Positions 34,627 through 42,295 of a stretch of 64,000 nt of DNA are shown here, piece after piece. Numbering within the stretch: position 1 is the first letter of the stretch; each line of letters begins with the position of its first letter. Under the pieces are notes generated by a model, which ran no database searches, was not told the DNA's origin, and saw nothing but the letters and a program-made list of their open reading frames with translations. The translations under genes and the position numbers were made by a program. The DNA comes from Paraburkholderia sp. BL23I1N1. Its GTDB lineage: Bacteria; Pseudomonadota; Gammaproteobacteria; Burkholderiales; Burkholderiaceae. The DNA is taken from positions 186,001 to 250,000 of the forward strand of contig NZ_RAPV01000002.1 in the NCBI RefSeq assembly GCF_003610295.1. Direction: 5' to 3'.

Positions 34627-35358
34627 TCAGAGGATGGCGGCGACGCTGGTCAGCCCCACGGTCGAGCCGTTCGACAGCACGAGGCCCGGCGTACCGCTGC
34701 TTTGCATGACGACGCTTTGCACCGTCGCGCCCGCGAGCGTGGTGGCCGTAGCCTGCTGACCGTTGATCGTGCCGACTGCGCTGATCGTGTAGGTGCCGTC
34801 GGGCAGCGTATTGCCGGCCGTGTCGGTCGGCGTCCAGCCCACTGGAATCGTGCCGGCCGACTGCTTGCCGAGGTCGATCGTGTTGACGATCGTGCCCGCC
34901 GAGTTCTTCACGACCACCTGCAGATCGCTCACCGAGTTGGCGAGCTGCACGCCGAACGCGCCGGCCTTGCCGCTTGCGACCGACACCGAGTTGCCCGGCG
35001 CGAGCACGGTCGAGCCGATCAGCAGCGCGGCTTGCGACTGCTGGCCTGCCGACATCTGGGTGGCGAGCGAGGTGAGCGTCGTGTTCAGCTGGCTGATGCC
35101 CGACACCGTGTTGATCTGCGCCAGCTGCGAGGTCATCTGCGAGCTGTCCATCGGATTGGTCGGATCCTGGTTCTTCAACTGCGCGACGAGCAATTGCAGA
35201 AAGGTGTTCTGCAGATCGGTCGCCGAGGTGCCCGACGTGCTGCCGGTCGAGCTGGTGGCGCTGGTCGCACTCTTGCTGCTGCTCGTGCCGTTCATCGTAT
35301 CGAGCAGCGTTTGCGACACGTTGGTGCCGTTGCTGCCGATGGTGGTATTGGTGGTCAA
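34627..35358 (-). CDS. flgD: Flagellar hook capping protein FlgD
   Basis: This 243-residue protein starts at TTG 35358, supported by GAGGAG seven bases upstream and by the absence of an ATG in the FlgD N-terminal region. Features are DLQNTFLQLLVAQLKNQDPTNPMDSSQMTSQLAQINTVSGISQLN, the FlgD N-terminal signature, then the tudor/FnIII-like part with AGTIPVGWTPTDTAGNTLPDGTYTISA. FlgD caps the growing hook and hands over to FlgK. A rare start codon may lower translation. Confidence 0.96.
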   Translation of the reverse strand: MTTNTTIGSNGTNVSQTLLDTMNGTSSSKSATSATSSTGSTSGTSATDLQNTFLQLLVAQLKNQDPTNPMDSSQMTSQLAQINTVSGISQLNTTLTSLATQMSAGQQSQAALLIGSTVLAPGNSVSVASGKAGAFGVQLANSVSDLQVVVKNSAGTIVNTIDLGKQSAGTIPVGWTPTDTAGNTLPDGTYTISAVGTINGQQATATTLAGATVQSVVMQSSGTPGLVLSNGSTVGLTSVAAIL

Positions 35359-35368
35359 GGAGCTCTCC

Positions 35369-35794
35369 TCAGGTTCCGATCGTGAGCGTTTTCAGCATCA
35401 GCGTCTTGGCGGTGTTCAGGGTCTCGACGTTGGCCTGGTACGAGCGCGAGGCCGAGATCATGTTGACCATTTCCTGCACCGGGTCGACGTTGGGCAGCGT
35501 GACGTAACCGTCCGAATTGGCTGCCGGGTTGCCGGGGTCGTAGGCGGTTTTCATCGGCGTCGGGTCGTCGACCACGCCGGTGACCTGCACGCCGCCGATC
35601 TGCTGGCCGGAGCCCGAGCGCGCGCCGCCAATCGGATTGACCGCGAACACGACCTGTTTGGCCTTGTACGGCTGGCCGTCCGGGCCGGTCGTGCTGTCCG
35701 CGTTGGCGAGATTCGACGCCGTCACGTTGAGCCGCTGCGACTGCGCCGACATCGCGGAGCCTGCAACACCAAAAATGTTCATCAAAGATGGCAT
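35369..35794 (-). CDS. flgC: Flagellar proximal rod protein FlgC
   Basis: This 141-residue protein starts at ATG 35794 with AAGGAAA upstream. N-terminal [29 protein letters not shown] and C-terminal [45 protein letters not shown] are diagnostic. It is a proximal rod subunit. It is separated from flgB by 223 bases that contain nested palindromic repeats, unusual for this otherwise tight operon. Confidence 0.97.
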   Translation of the reverse strand: MPSLMNIFGVAGSAMSAQSQRLNVTASNLANADSTTGPDGQPYKAKQVVFAVNPIGGARSGSGQQIGGVQVTGVVDDPTPMKTAYDPGNPAANSDGYVTLPNVDPVQEMVNMISASRSYQANVETLNTAKTLMLKTLTIGT

Positions 35795-35816
35795 GTTTCC
35801 TTCCCTCTCCTATGTC

Positions 35817-35899
35817 GACCGGAGTTAGCGCTTCAGCTGTCGACCAGAGTTGGCGCTTTAGCGCCTACTCTGGTCCCATGCAAAGCTCTTACTCCGGTC
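35817..35899. repeat. Nested palindromic repeats in the flgB-flgC gap
   Basis: An inner hairpin GACCAGAGTTGGCGC...GCGCCTACTCTGGTC (35842-35874) sits inside an outer one made by GACCGGAGT (35817-35825) and ACTCCGGTC (35891-35899). The same unit occurs at 32251-32290. The structure looks like one copy of a palindromic element inserted in the middle of another. Confidence 0.8.
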
Positions 35900-36017
35900 C
35901 CATGCAACGTAGTTGCGCGGTTCGACCCGGCTTCCGTTAAATCCCGTAGCGATTGTTCCTGCGTACTGCGTGACTCTGTGCGGTGCCGGTCGTTATGCCG
36001 GCTCTCTACAAGCTCGA

Positions 36018-36512
36018 CTACGAGCCCGACTGAATCGCCGCGAGCATCGTCTTGATCTGGCCCGACAGCACCGTCATGCCCGATTCGAAGTGCAACGTGT
36101 TGTCCGCGAACTGCACCCGCTCGGTATCGATGTCGACCGTGTTGCCGTCGAGCGCGGGCTGCGTCGGAATGCGGTATTGCAGATTGCCGTAGTCGTCCGG
36201 CGTGCCGCCGGTCGGCGTCAGCGTCGTCTTGCCGGACATGTGGCCCGGCGCGGTCGACACCATCGACATGCCGCTCGTCACCCCGGCGGGCTGGGTCATG
36301 GCGAGCGTCGAATTGTTCGAGGCGCCCGTGCCCACACCGCCGCCCGTCTTCTTCAGCGCGCCGGCCAGCGACGAAGCGAAGTCGACATCGCGCGCCTTGT
36401 ACCCGGGGGTATCGGCGTTGGCGATATTCGACGACAGCAGCTCCTGCCGGTAAGCGCGCACATCGAGCGCCTGGCGGCCAAAGGCGAATTCGGCATCGAG
36501 TTTGTCCAGCAT
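36018..36512 (-). CDS. flgB: Flagellar proximal rod protein FlgB
   Basis: This 164-residue protein is read from ATG 36512 with CGGAGA upstream. FAFGRQALDVRAYRQELLSSNIANADTPGYKARDVDFASSLAGAL is the family N-terminus, and VDIDTERVQFADNTLHFESGMTVLSGQIKTMLAAIQSG the C-terminus. It is somewhat longer than E. coli FlgB (138), with a Gly/Thr-rich middle. It begins the flgBCDEFGHIJ operon and is divergent from flgA. Confidence 0.96.
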   Translation of the reverse strand: MLDKLDAEFAFGRQALDVRAYRQELLSSNIANADTPGYKARDVDFASSLAGALKKTGGGVGTGASNNSTLAMTQPAGVTSGMSMVSTAPGHMSGKTTLTPTGGTPDDYGNLQYRIPTQPALDGNTVDIDTERVQFADNTLHFESGMTVLSGQIKTMLAAIQSGS

Positions 36513-36635
36513 AGAAATCTCCGGAGAACGTTCCCGAGGCTTCCCGCTTGTGCCTGGCAATGCCTCGCACGAGGCATGCGTCGGCCGGGAAGACCTTTTT
36601 GCATGAAGTGCATCTTATGGGCCGAACGCAAGTGG

Positions 36636-36663
36636 CAATCGGACGAATAACCGGGAAAGGGGG
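36636..36663. promoter_or_regulatory. Conserved flagellar promoter box between flgB and flgA
   Basis: The segment matches, with two small gaps, the blocks at 47826-47856 (flhF) and 51477-51507 (flhB): a CRATCG word, then GAATAA, then CGGG and AAAGGGGG. It lies 124 bases from the flgB start and 77 from the flgA start. It could serve both. Confidence 0.55.
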
Positions 36664-36739
36664 CTTCTATTCAACGTTTGCGCAATGGGGGCGCTCACTA
36701 GAATGCAAGACGTACCGATGCATTCGATGGAGAAACACG

Positions 36740-38236
36740 ATGGACCAATCCAGCTTCGATCCGACGCACCGCGCAAGCCGCGCGGCGGCGCATCGCGTGG
36801 GCGCGGTCCGGCGTGCTTCGTGTGGGGCACGCGGTCTCCTGACTCGCCTCGTTGTGAGCCTGGCGGTGTGGGTCGCCGGCGGCATCGTGCTGCTTCCGGT
36901 TGCGCAGGCGCAGGACACCGGCGCCTCCATCGTGATTCCTGGCCCCGGTGAAAAGAATCCCGCCGCCCTCGCCGATCTGGCCGCGCAGATGCAGGCAACG
37001 CCCGCGAAACGCACCGGGTCCGCGGCAACGCTTGCCGCCGCTACCGCGCAGTCGCTCACGCCGGGACCGGTCGCACGCAACGCCGATCCATTCACGCGCG
37101 CCGCCAATGCAAGTGGCTCGATCGTCATTGCGGGCGCGGGCGAACCGCCTGCCGCGCCGCAGATGATCCGTACCAGTTTCAAGCCCGACGCGAACGGGGT
37201 CGTGACGATTCCCGCGCCGGGCAGCGCCAATGCGGCGGCGATGGCTAATCCCGCGGCCGACCTTGCACGCGTCAATATGGCGCCGGGATCGCGGCAAGGC
37301 ACCGGCGTGCAATCGGTGCTCGCCAACTCGCCCAGCAACGGTGTGGAAAGCGCAACCAGCAACGCGCCGGCGGCCAGCGGCTTCGACAGTCTTGCTTCGC
37401 GCGGCGAGCCGCCCCAGTTGGGCGCGAACGGCAAACCCATTGTGCCCCCCGCAGCCGCATCGAAGCCCGCACCGGCGGCCGCGGCAACGCCCGCGCCGAT
37501 GCCGACACCGCCCGCGACCATCGCCCGCACGCCGGCGATGCGCCAGGTGGCGCCCGCGGTCACGCAACCGAATCTGCGCCCCGCCGTGGTGGCGCAACCC
37601 GTGCCGCTCCCGGGCCAGCAGGACGCCGAGGCGATCCGCAGCGCGGCGCTCGCCTTCTTGCAGCAGCAATCGGCAGGCTTGCCGGGCAAGGTCGACATCA
37701 CCGTCGCCCCAGCGTTTCCGCGCGGGCTCGCGGCCTGCACGATGCTCGAGCCCTTCATGCCCAGCGGCGCGCGCCTGTGGGGCCGTATGACCGTTGGCGT
37801 GCGTTGCGCCGGCGAACGGCCGTGGACCATCTATCTGCAAGCGCGCATTTCGCTGCACGCCACCTACTATCTGGCCGCCCGCGCGATGGCGCCGGGTGAA
37901 GTGTTCACGGCCGCCGACCTCGTCGCGCGCGACGGCGACCTGACCGGTTTGCCGCAGGCAATCGTCACGGACCCGTCGCAGGCGGTCGGCTCGGTGTCGC
38001 TCGTGCGCATCGCTGGCGGCATGCCGCTGCGCCGCGACATGCTGAAAAGCGCGTCGGCGGTGTCGATCGGACAAACGGTTCGGGTCGTCGCAGCGGGCGA
38101 AGGGTTCGCGATTTCGGCCGAAGGCAGCGCGATGAACAACGCCTCGCCGGGTCAGCAGGTACGGGTGAAGACGGCCAACGGCCAGATCATCTCCGGCATC
38201 GTCAAGGATGGTTCGACGGTGGAGATTCAATTGTGA
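36740..38236 (+). CDS. flgA: Flagellar P-ring assembly chaperone FlgA (extended)
   Basis: This 498-residue protein is read from ATG 36740 with TGGAGAAA upstream. A signal peptide lies at about 36-58 (LVVSLAVWVAGGIVLLPVAQAQ). The C-terminal 200 residues are the FlgA/SAF core: DITVAPAFPRGLAACTMLEPFMPSGARLWGRMTVGVRC, MAPGEVFTAADLVARDGDLTGLP, GGMPLRRDMLKSASAVSIGQTVRVVAAGEGFAISAEGSAMNNASPGQQVRVKTANGQIISGIV. Typical FlgA has about 220 residues. Here about 230 extra Ala/Pro-rich residues precede the core, with three similar short motifs (SIVIPGPGE at 63, SIVIAGAGE at 127, VVTIPAPGS at 154). FlgA helps FlgI form the P-ring in the periplasm. Confidence 0.92.
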   Translation: MDQSSFDPTHRASRAAAHRVGAVRRASCGARGLLTRLVVSLAVWVAGGIVLLPVAQAQDTGASIVIPGPGEKNPAALADLAAQMQATPAKRTGSAATLAAATAQSLTPGPVARNADPFTRAANASGSIVIAGAGEPPAAPQMIRTSFKPDANGVVTIPAPGSANAAAMANPAADLARVNMAPGSRQGTGVQSVLANSPSNGVESATSNAPAASGFDSLASRGEPPQLGANGKPIVPPAAASKPAPAAAATPAPMPTPPATIARTPAMRQVAPAVTQPNLRPAVVAQPVPLPGQQDAEAIRSAALAFLQQQSAGLPGKVDITVAPAFPRGLAACTMLEPFMPSGARLWGRMTVGVRCAGERPWTIYLQARISLHATYYLAARAMAPGEVFTAADLVARDGDLTGLPQAIVTDPSQAVGSVSLVRIAGGMPLRRDMLKSASAVSIGQTVRVVAAGEGFAISAEGSAMNNASPGQQVRVKTANGQIISGIVKDGSTVEIQL

Positions 38237-38378
38237 AACTGCGCGGCGGCGAGTGCGGCGGCAAGTCCGGCAACCCGCGCGCCGAGGCGGATTCGGGCGC
38301 TGTGGATGTAGTGCCCATGGAACCCGTCGTGGGGCCAAATCGACTTGTAAGGAAAGGTAACACCCGGAGCGATTGCGC

Positions 38379-38406
38379 TAAAGTTTTGATCACGGGTTGC
38401 CGTTAT
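38379..38406 (+). promoter_or_regulatory. FliA (sigma-28) promoter for flgMN
   Basis: TAAAGTTT (38379-38386), 12 bases, then GCCGTTAT (38399-38406). The -35 is a perfect consensus. It lies 29 bases before the flgM start, giving late expression of the anti-sigma factor. Confidence 0.83.
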
Positions 38407-38434
38407 CAGAATCAAATCGTTCAGGAAGCCAATC

Positions 38435-38794
38435 GTGAAAGTCGATTCCACAACCAATTCGAATCTGCCGACGTTGAAAGACGCCCTGTCCCGCTCGCAG
38501 CAAAGCGACGCGGCGACCGCGAACACCAACGCGCAGAGTGCGGGCACAGCCTCGCAGACCACCACCAGCGGTTCGAGCTCGGGCGACGCCAGCGTCAGCC
38601 TGTCGGGTCTGTCGCAGCATCTGCGCAGTCTCGCGGCATCCGGCTCAGCCGATATCGACACGGCGCACGTCGAGTCGATCAAGGCAGCCATCAAGGATGG
38701 CTCGCTCACGATCGATTCGAGCAAGATCGCCGACGGCGTGCTGAACACCGCGCGCGAACTGTTGCAAAGCAAAACCTCGTCGACCGGCAACTAA
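38435..38794 (+). CDS. flgM: Anti-sigma-28 factor FlgM
   Basis: This 119-residue protein starts at GTG 38435 with AGGAAG upstream. The N-terminal half is Ser/Thr-rich and likely disordered. The C-terminal helices DIDTAHVESIKAAIKDGSLTIDSSKIADGVLNTARELL are the FliA-binding region. FlgM holds FliA inactive until the hook is complete and is then exported. Its partner fliA is in the same window (44212-44946). The gene has its own sigma-28 promoter and is followed by flgN. Confidence 0.95.
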   Translation: MKVDSTTNSNLPTLKDALSRSQQSDAATANTNAQSAGTASQTTTSGSSSGDASVSLSGLSQHLRSLAASGSADIDTAHVESIKAAIKDGSLTIDSSKIADGVLNTARELLQSKTSSTGN

Positions 38795-38888
38795 CCGACG
38801 CATCGAAGTACGGTGAAGTGCCGGGCGGCGTTCGACAAACCCGGCTCGCGAATCATGCGCGAGTCGTCGTGTTCAGCGAGTTGTTGAG

Positions 38889-39335
38889 ATGAAAGACGCC
38901 CTGCTTGCCACCCTCATCGAAGAATATTCGGCCGTCGAGGCGTTCGCCTCGATTCTGGCGCTCGAGACCAAGGCACTGACCGCCTTGTCGCCGCTCGAAC
39001 TGCTGCCGCCAATCGTTGAAAAGAAAACCGAACTGATCGGCACGCTCGCAAATCTGGAAGCGACGCGCGACGCGCTGCTTGCGGAAATGGGCTTTCCGGC
39101 CGGCTGGCCCGGTATGGAACTCGCCGCCAGCGCGGATACGCGGCTCGCCGAGCAATGGGCGCTGCTGCAAAAAGCCGCCGAGCGGGCGCGGCGCTTCAAT
39201 ACGAGCAACGGCGAGCTGATCCGCGTGCGGATGGACTACAACCAGCGCGCGCTGACCGCGCTGCAAGTGGCCGTGCCTCAGAAGGCCGGTTTCTACGGAC
39301 CGGACGGGCGAATTCCGGCGCGTCCGGCAGCTTGA
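38889..39335 (+). CDS. flgN: Flagellar export chaperone FlgN
   Basis: This 148-residue helical protein (TLIEEYSAVEAFASILALETKALTALSPLELLPPIVEKKTELIGTLANLE; C-terminal RARRFNTSNGELIRVRMDYNQRALTALQVAV) matches FlgN size and position. FlgN chaperones FlgK and FlgL to the export gate. The Shine-Dalgarno is weak. About 60 bases after its stop the sequence is interrupted by the group II intron pair, which now separates it from the terminator at 43287-43317. Confidence 0.9.
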   Translation: MKDALLATLIEEYSAVEAFASILALETKALTALSPLELLPPIVEKKTELIGTLANLEATRDALLAEMGFPAGWPGMELAASADTRLAEQWALLQKAAERARRFNTSNGELIRVRMDYNQRALTALQVAVPQKAGFYGPDGRIPARPAA

Positions 39336-39431
39336 AGATTTCGATCGCGCGGCGCGTTTCACGCGCTGACGCGGTTGAGTAGATTGCTTTGATCGGGATA
39401 GGGGCAGGCCTCGCGGCCCGACCCCTCCCAC

Positions 39432-39465
39432 ACCACCGTGCGTACGGGTCCGTACACGGCGGTTC
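39432..39465 (-). ncRNA. Domain V of intron A
   Basis: On the minus strand GAACCGCCGTGTACGG is followed by CCGTACGCACGGTGGT: a 34-base hairpin with the terminal and internal stems of group II domain V, starting about 15 bases after the reverse transcriptase stop. Confidence 0.75.
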
Positions 39466-39480
39466 GGATCGGTTAATCGA

Positions 39481-40848
39481 CTATGGCCTTAGTGATGGAA
39501 GCCCCAGCGAGCGAAGGTAACGGTTTGACAAGGCGATGCCCAGCGCGGGACTGCAACTCAGCCGCCACGCATCGTGTGGCGAACCGACCGTCTGGGCAGC
39601 AAGGTTTCGGCTGACGCCGCGTACTGTCAGCTCCCGGAATCTTGTGCGGCCCCGTTTCCACTGCTTCCAGAAGAAGCAGCGGATGCGGCGGCGTATCCAT
39701 TCATCCAGGCGTTGCAGAACGCTGGGCGTTTCGCAGAAACCGAAGTAGCCCCGCCACCCTGCCAGATAACGTTTCAGCGCGCCGATCATCTGGTCGACGC
39801 TGACCCCGCGCGTGCGTTGAGTCAGTTCCCGGACCCGATCCTTGAAGCGAGCCAGTGCCTTGGGCGCAATGCGCCGTTTGATCTGCTCCCGCCCCGAGAA
39901 GGTGAAGCCCAGAAACGTCCGCGTGTGTGGCCGTGCGACGGCGCTCTTCGCTTCATTGACCTTCAGCTTCAGCTTGCCGGTGAGGAAGGCTTTCAGCCCC
40001 GCCATCACCCGCTGGCCCGCGCGTTCGCTGCGTACATAGACGTTACAATCGTCGGCGTACCTCACGAAACGCAGCCCGCGTCGCTCAAGCTCCCGGTCAA
40101 GCTCGTCGAGCATCAGATTGGATAACAACGGCGACAGGGGACCACCCTGGGGGGTGCCCTCGTCCGTCGCACCAACCAGCCCGTGCTCCATCACGCCCGC
40201 CGTCAGGAAGGAGCGAATCAGCTTCAGAACGCGTCTGTCACTAACCCGTTTTGCCACCCGACTCATCAAGATGTCGTGGCTCACGCGATCGAAGAATTTC
40301 TCCAGATCCAAATCTACAACCCATCGATACCCCGACTGGATGTAGCTTTGCGCCTGCGCCACTGCCTGATGCGCCGAGCGTCCCGGACGGAAACCGTAGC
40401 TGGAGTCCGAGAACGTCGGGTCCCACTGCCTTTGCAACACCTGCAAGACCGCCTGCTGGACGAATCGGTCAGGCGCAGAAGGGATGCCGAGCTTGCGCAC
40501 GCCACCGCCATCCGGCTTGGGTATCTCGACCCGTCTCACAGGTTGAGGCTGGTATGTGCCGTTCAGCAGCGTGGCCCGTATCGACGGCCAATGCTCCCGC
40601 AGGTACGCCGGTAATGCCTGAACGGTCATCCCGTCCACGCCCGGTGCGCCCTTGTTAGCTTTCACACGCTTCAACGCCTGCTTCAGGTTCCCCCTTTCGC
40701 AGACTTCTTCCATCAGTCGGTCATATGCCGACGGGCTTTCAGACTCGGGGTTCGCCGCCATAGGTTCAGCCCCTCGATCAGCAGCCATCGGAGCTTCACC
40801 CCTGCCTCCGCTGTCGAGGACGCGATGCGTTTTCTGCTGCGCTCCCAT
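39481..40848 (-). CDS. ltrA: Group II intron reverse transcriptase/maturase (intron A)
   Basis: This 455-residue protein starts at ATG 40848 with GGAGA upstream. It contains the RT blocks in order: GAPGVDGMTV (RT0/1), KLGIPSAPDRFVQQAVLQVL, SSYGFRPGRSAHQAV, WVVDLDLEKFFDRVSHDILM, DEGTPQGGPLSPLLSNLMLDELDREL and the catalytic RFVRYADDCNVYV. A maturase domain (RYLAGWRGYFGFCETP) follows. No HNH endonuclease domain is visible, in line with class C proteins, which use single-stranded or replication-fork targets. The catalytic YADD is intact, so the enzyme may be active, though its intron is split by intron B. Confidence 0.93.
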   Translation of the reverse strand: MGAQQKTHRVLDSGGRGEAPMAADRGAEPMAANPESESPSAYDRLMEEVCERGNLKQALKRVKANKGAPGVDGMTVQALPAYLREHWPSIRATLLNGTYQPQPVRRVEIPKPDGGGVRKLGIPSAPDRFVQQAVLQVLQRQWDPTFSDSSYGFRPGRSAHQAVAQAQSYIQSGYRWVVDLDLEKFFDRVSHDILMSRVAKRVSDRRVLKLIRSFLTAGVMEHGLVGATDEGTPQGGPLSPLLSNLMLDELDRELERRGLRFVRYADDCNVYVRSERAGQRVMAGLKAFLTGKLKLKVNEAKSAVARPHTRTFLGFTFSGREQIKRRIAPKALARFKDRVRELTQRTRGVSVDQMIGALKRYLAGWRGYFGFCETPSVLQRLDEWIRRRIRCFFWKQWKRGRTRFRELTVRGVSRNLAAQTVGSPHDAWRLSCSPALGIALSNRYLRSLGLPSLRP

Positions 40849-40956
40849 GTCGAGTTCTCCGGCTTACTCGCCGCTCCTTTCCGTTCGGGCCTTCAGGCGT
40901 CGCCGCCCTGTTGGGTCGGAGGAGGCGCGCTGACGCGCTGGCCTCCGTCCGCCGCT

Positions 40957-40992
40957 CAAACTGCACGTGCCGTTTTCCGGCATGCAGCTTTC
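40957..40992 (-). ncRNA. Domain V of intron B
   Basis: Minus-strand GAAAGCTGCATGCCGG, loop AAAA, CGGCACGTGCAGTTTG: a typical group II domain V. It begins within the stop codon of the intron B reverse transcriptase. Confidence 0.8.
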
Positions 40993-42295
40993 ACGAAGAT
41001 GCAGCATGCTGGGACGCAATTGAAGGTATCAGTTGCACAAGGTTGACCAACCCGAACTCGCCATAGAGCCGCGCCTCGGGCAAGACCTTCCAGCCCATAT
41101 TGCGCCAGCGCTTGAATCGATGCGACCAGATACGCCGCACGATCCATCGGTTGAGCCGGTTGAAGATTCGCCGGACGTGGGAGCGCTTGTAGTAGTGCCC
41201 CCAGCCCCGCAGGATGGGATTGAGCCGTCCAATCAGCTCCCGCGTTCGAAGCGGCACACATCTCTTTGTAAGACGACGCACCTGATCCATGAAACGCTGG
41301 ACCGATTTCTCCCGGGGGTACGCGTACAGCGCACCCGATCGGGCGCCACTGCGGATTTTGGCCGTGGGCAGCGATAACTGCCGCCCACGCTTGATCTTGT
41401 AGCCGAGAAACTCGAATCCAAACCGGACATGCACGATCCGCGTCTTCTGCGGATGGAGTTGCACACCCAGTGCGCTCAGAATCTTCGTCGCCGCCGCGAT
41501 GGCTGCGCGCGCTTCTGCCTGGGATGAACAGGTGATCACCCAGTCATCCGCGTAACGGGTAAGCTGGTAGCCCTTAAGCCGCATCTCCCGATCAAACGGC
41601 GTCAGGAGGATATTGCTGAGCAGCGGTGAAGCTACCCCACCTTGCGGCGTTCCACGCTCGCTCGGAAAGAGACGACCCTTGCCGAAACTACCGGCTTTAA
41701 GCATCGCCTTGATCAGGCTTAGTACCCGACCGTCAGCGATGCGCTGGGCAATGAGCGACAGAAGTTTGTCATGGTCAACTGATCCAAAGAAGTCCTTCAG
41801 ATCAGCATCAACAATCCATTCCCTGCCGCCCTCGATCTCCCTCCAGATCTTGCGCAAAGCGTCGTGTGTCGATCGCCCTCGCCGATACCCGAAGTTGGCC
41901 TCGTCGAATACCGGCTCGAAGATCGGCTCCAGACGGTTGAGCAGCGCCTGCTGACATACGCGATCGTAAATCGACGGTATGCCGAGATTGCGGAACTCCC
42001 CCGGTTTGCCGACTTTCGGGATCGAGACCCGCCGGACCGGTTGCGGCTGATAGGTCCGCGCACGCAGTTCTGCCTGCAGACGGTCCAGATGCTGGTCCGC
42101 CTGTTCGGCAAAGTCTGCCACGCTGATTCCATCGACACCGCCACTACCCCGGTTGGCCCGGACTCGCTCCCAGGCGACTTCCAGATTCTTCCGTTGATAA
42201 ACCTTGTCAATTAATGAGTGGACCTTCCTTGCTTCCATCGGGTTGATCCAGTCAGACAGTCTCCTCGGGCGCGGATGTACGGGTATTTCGCTCAT
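40991..42295 (-). CDS. ltrA: Group II intron reverse transcriptase/maturase (intron B)
   Basis: This 434-residue protein starts at ATG 42295 behind GGAGGAGG. RT blocks include GSGGVDGISVADF, RNLGIPSIYDRVCQQALLNRL, ANFGYRRGRSTHDAL, EWIVDADLKDFFGSVDHDKLL, ERGTPQGGVASPLLSNILLTPFDREM and the catalytic LTRYADDWVITC. The C-terminal maturase domain contains LNPILRGWGHYYKRSHVRRIFNRLNRWIVRRIWSH. No HNH domain is visible. Sequence and intron structure differ clearly from the intron A enzyme, so the two are independent insertions and not a duplication. Confidence 0.93.
   Translation of the reverse strand: MSEIPVHPRPRRLSDWINPMEARKVHSLIDKVYQRKNLEVAWERVRANRGSGGVDGISVADFAEQADQHLDRLQAELRARTYQPQPVRRVSIPKVGKPGEFRNLGIPSIYDRVCQQALLNRLEPIFEPVFDEANFGYRRGRSTHDALRKIWREIEGGREWIVDADLKDFFGSVDHDKLLSLIAQRIADGRVLSLIKAMLKAGSFGKGRLFPSERGTPQGGVASPLLSNILLTPFDREMRLKGYQLTRYADDWVITCSSQAEARAAIAAATKILSALGVQLHPQKTRIVHVRFGFEFLGYKIKRGRQLSLPTAKIRSGARSGALYAYPREKSVQRFMDQVRRLTKRCVPLRTRELIGRLNPILRGWGHYYKRSHVRRIFNRLNRWIVRRIWSHRFKRWRNMGWKVLPEARLYGEFGLVNLVQLIPSIASQHAASS

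Noticed and set aside
35817..35899. Repeat units as IS element ends
   Set aside because: There is no transposase or long internal sequence; the arms form simple hairpins.
39481..42295. The two reverse transcriptases as a duplication or as a retron/DGR system
   Set aside because: They differ strongly in sequence, each has its own domain V and a maturase domain, and no retron RNA, template repeat or variable protein is seen.
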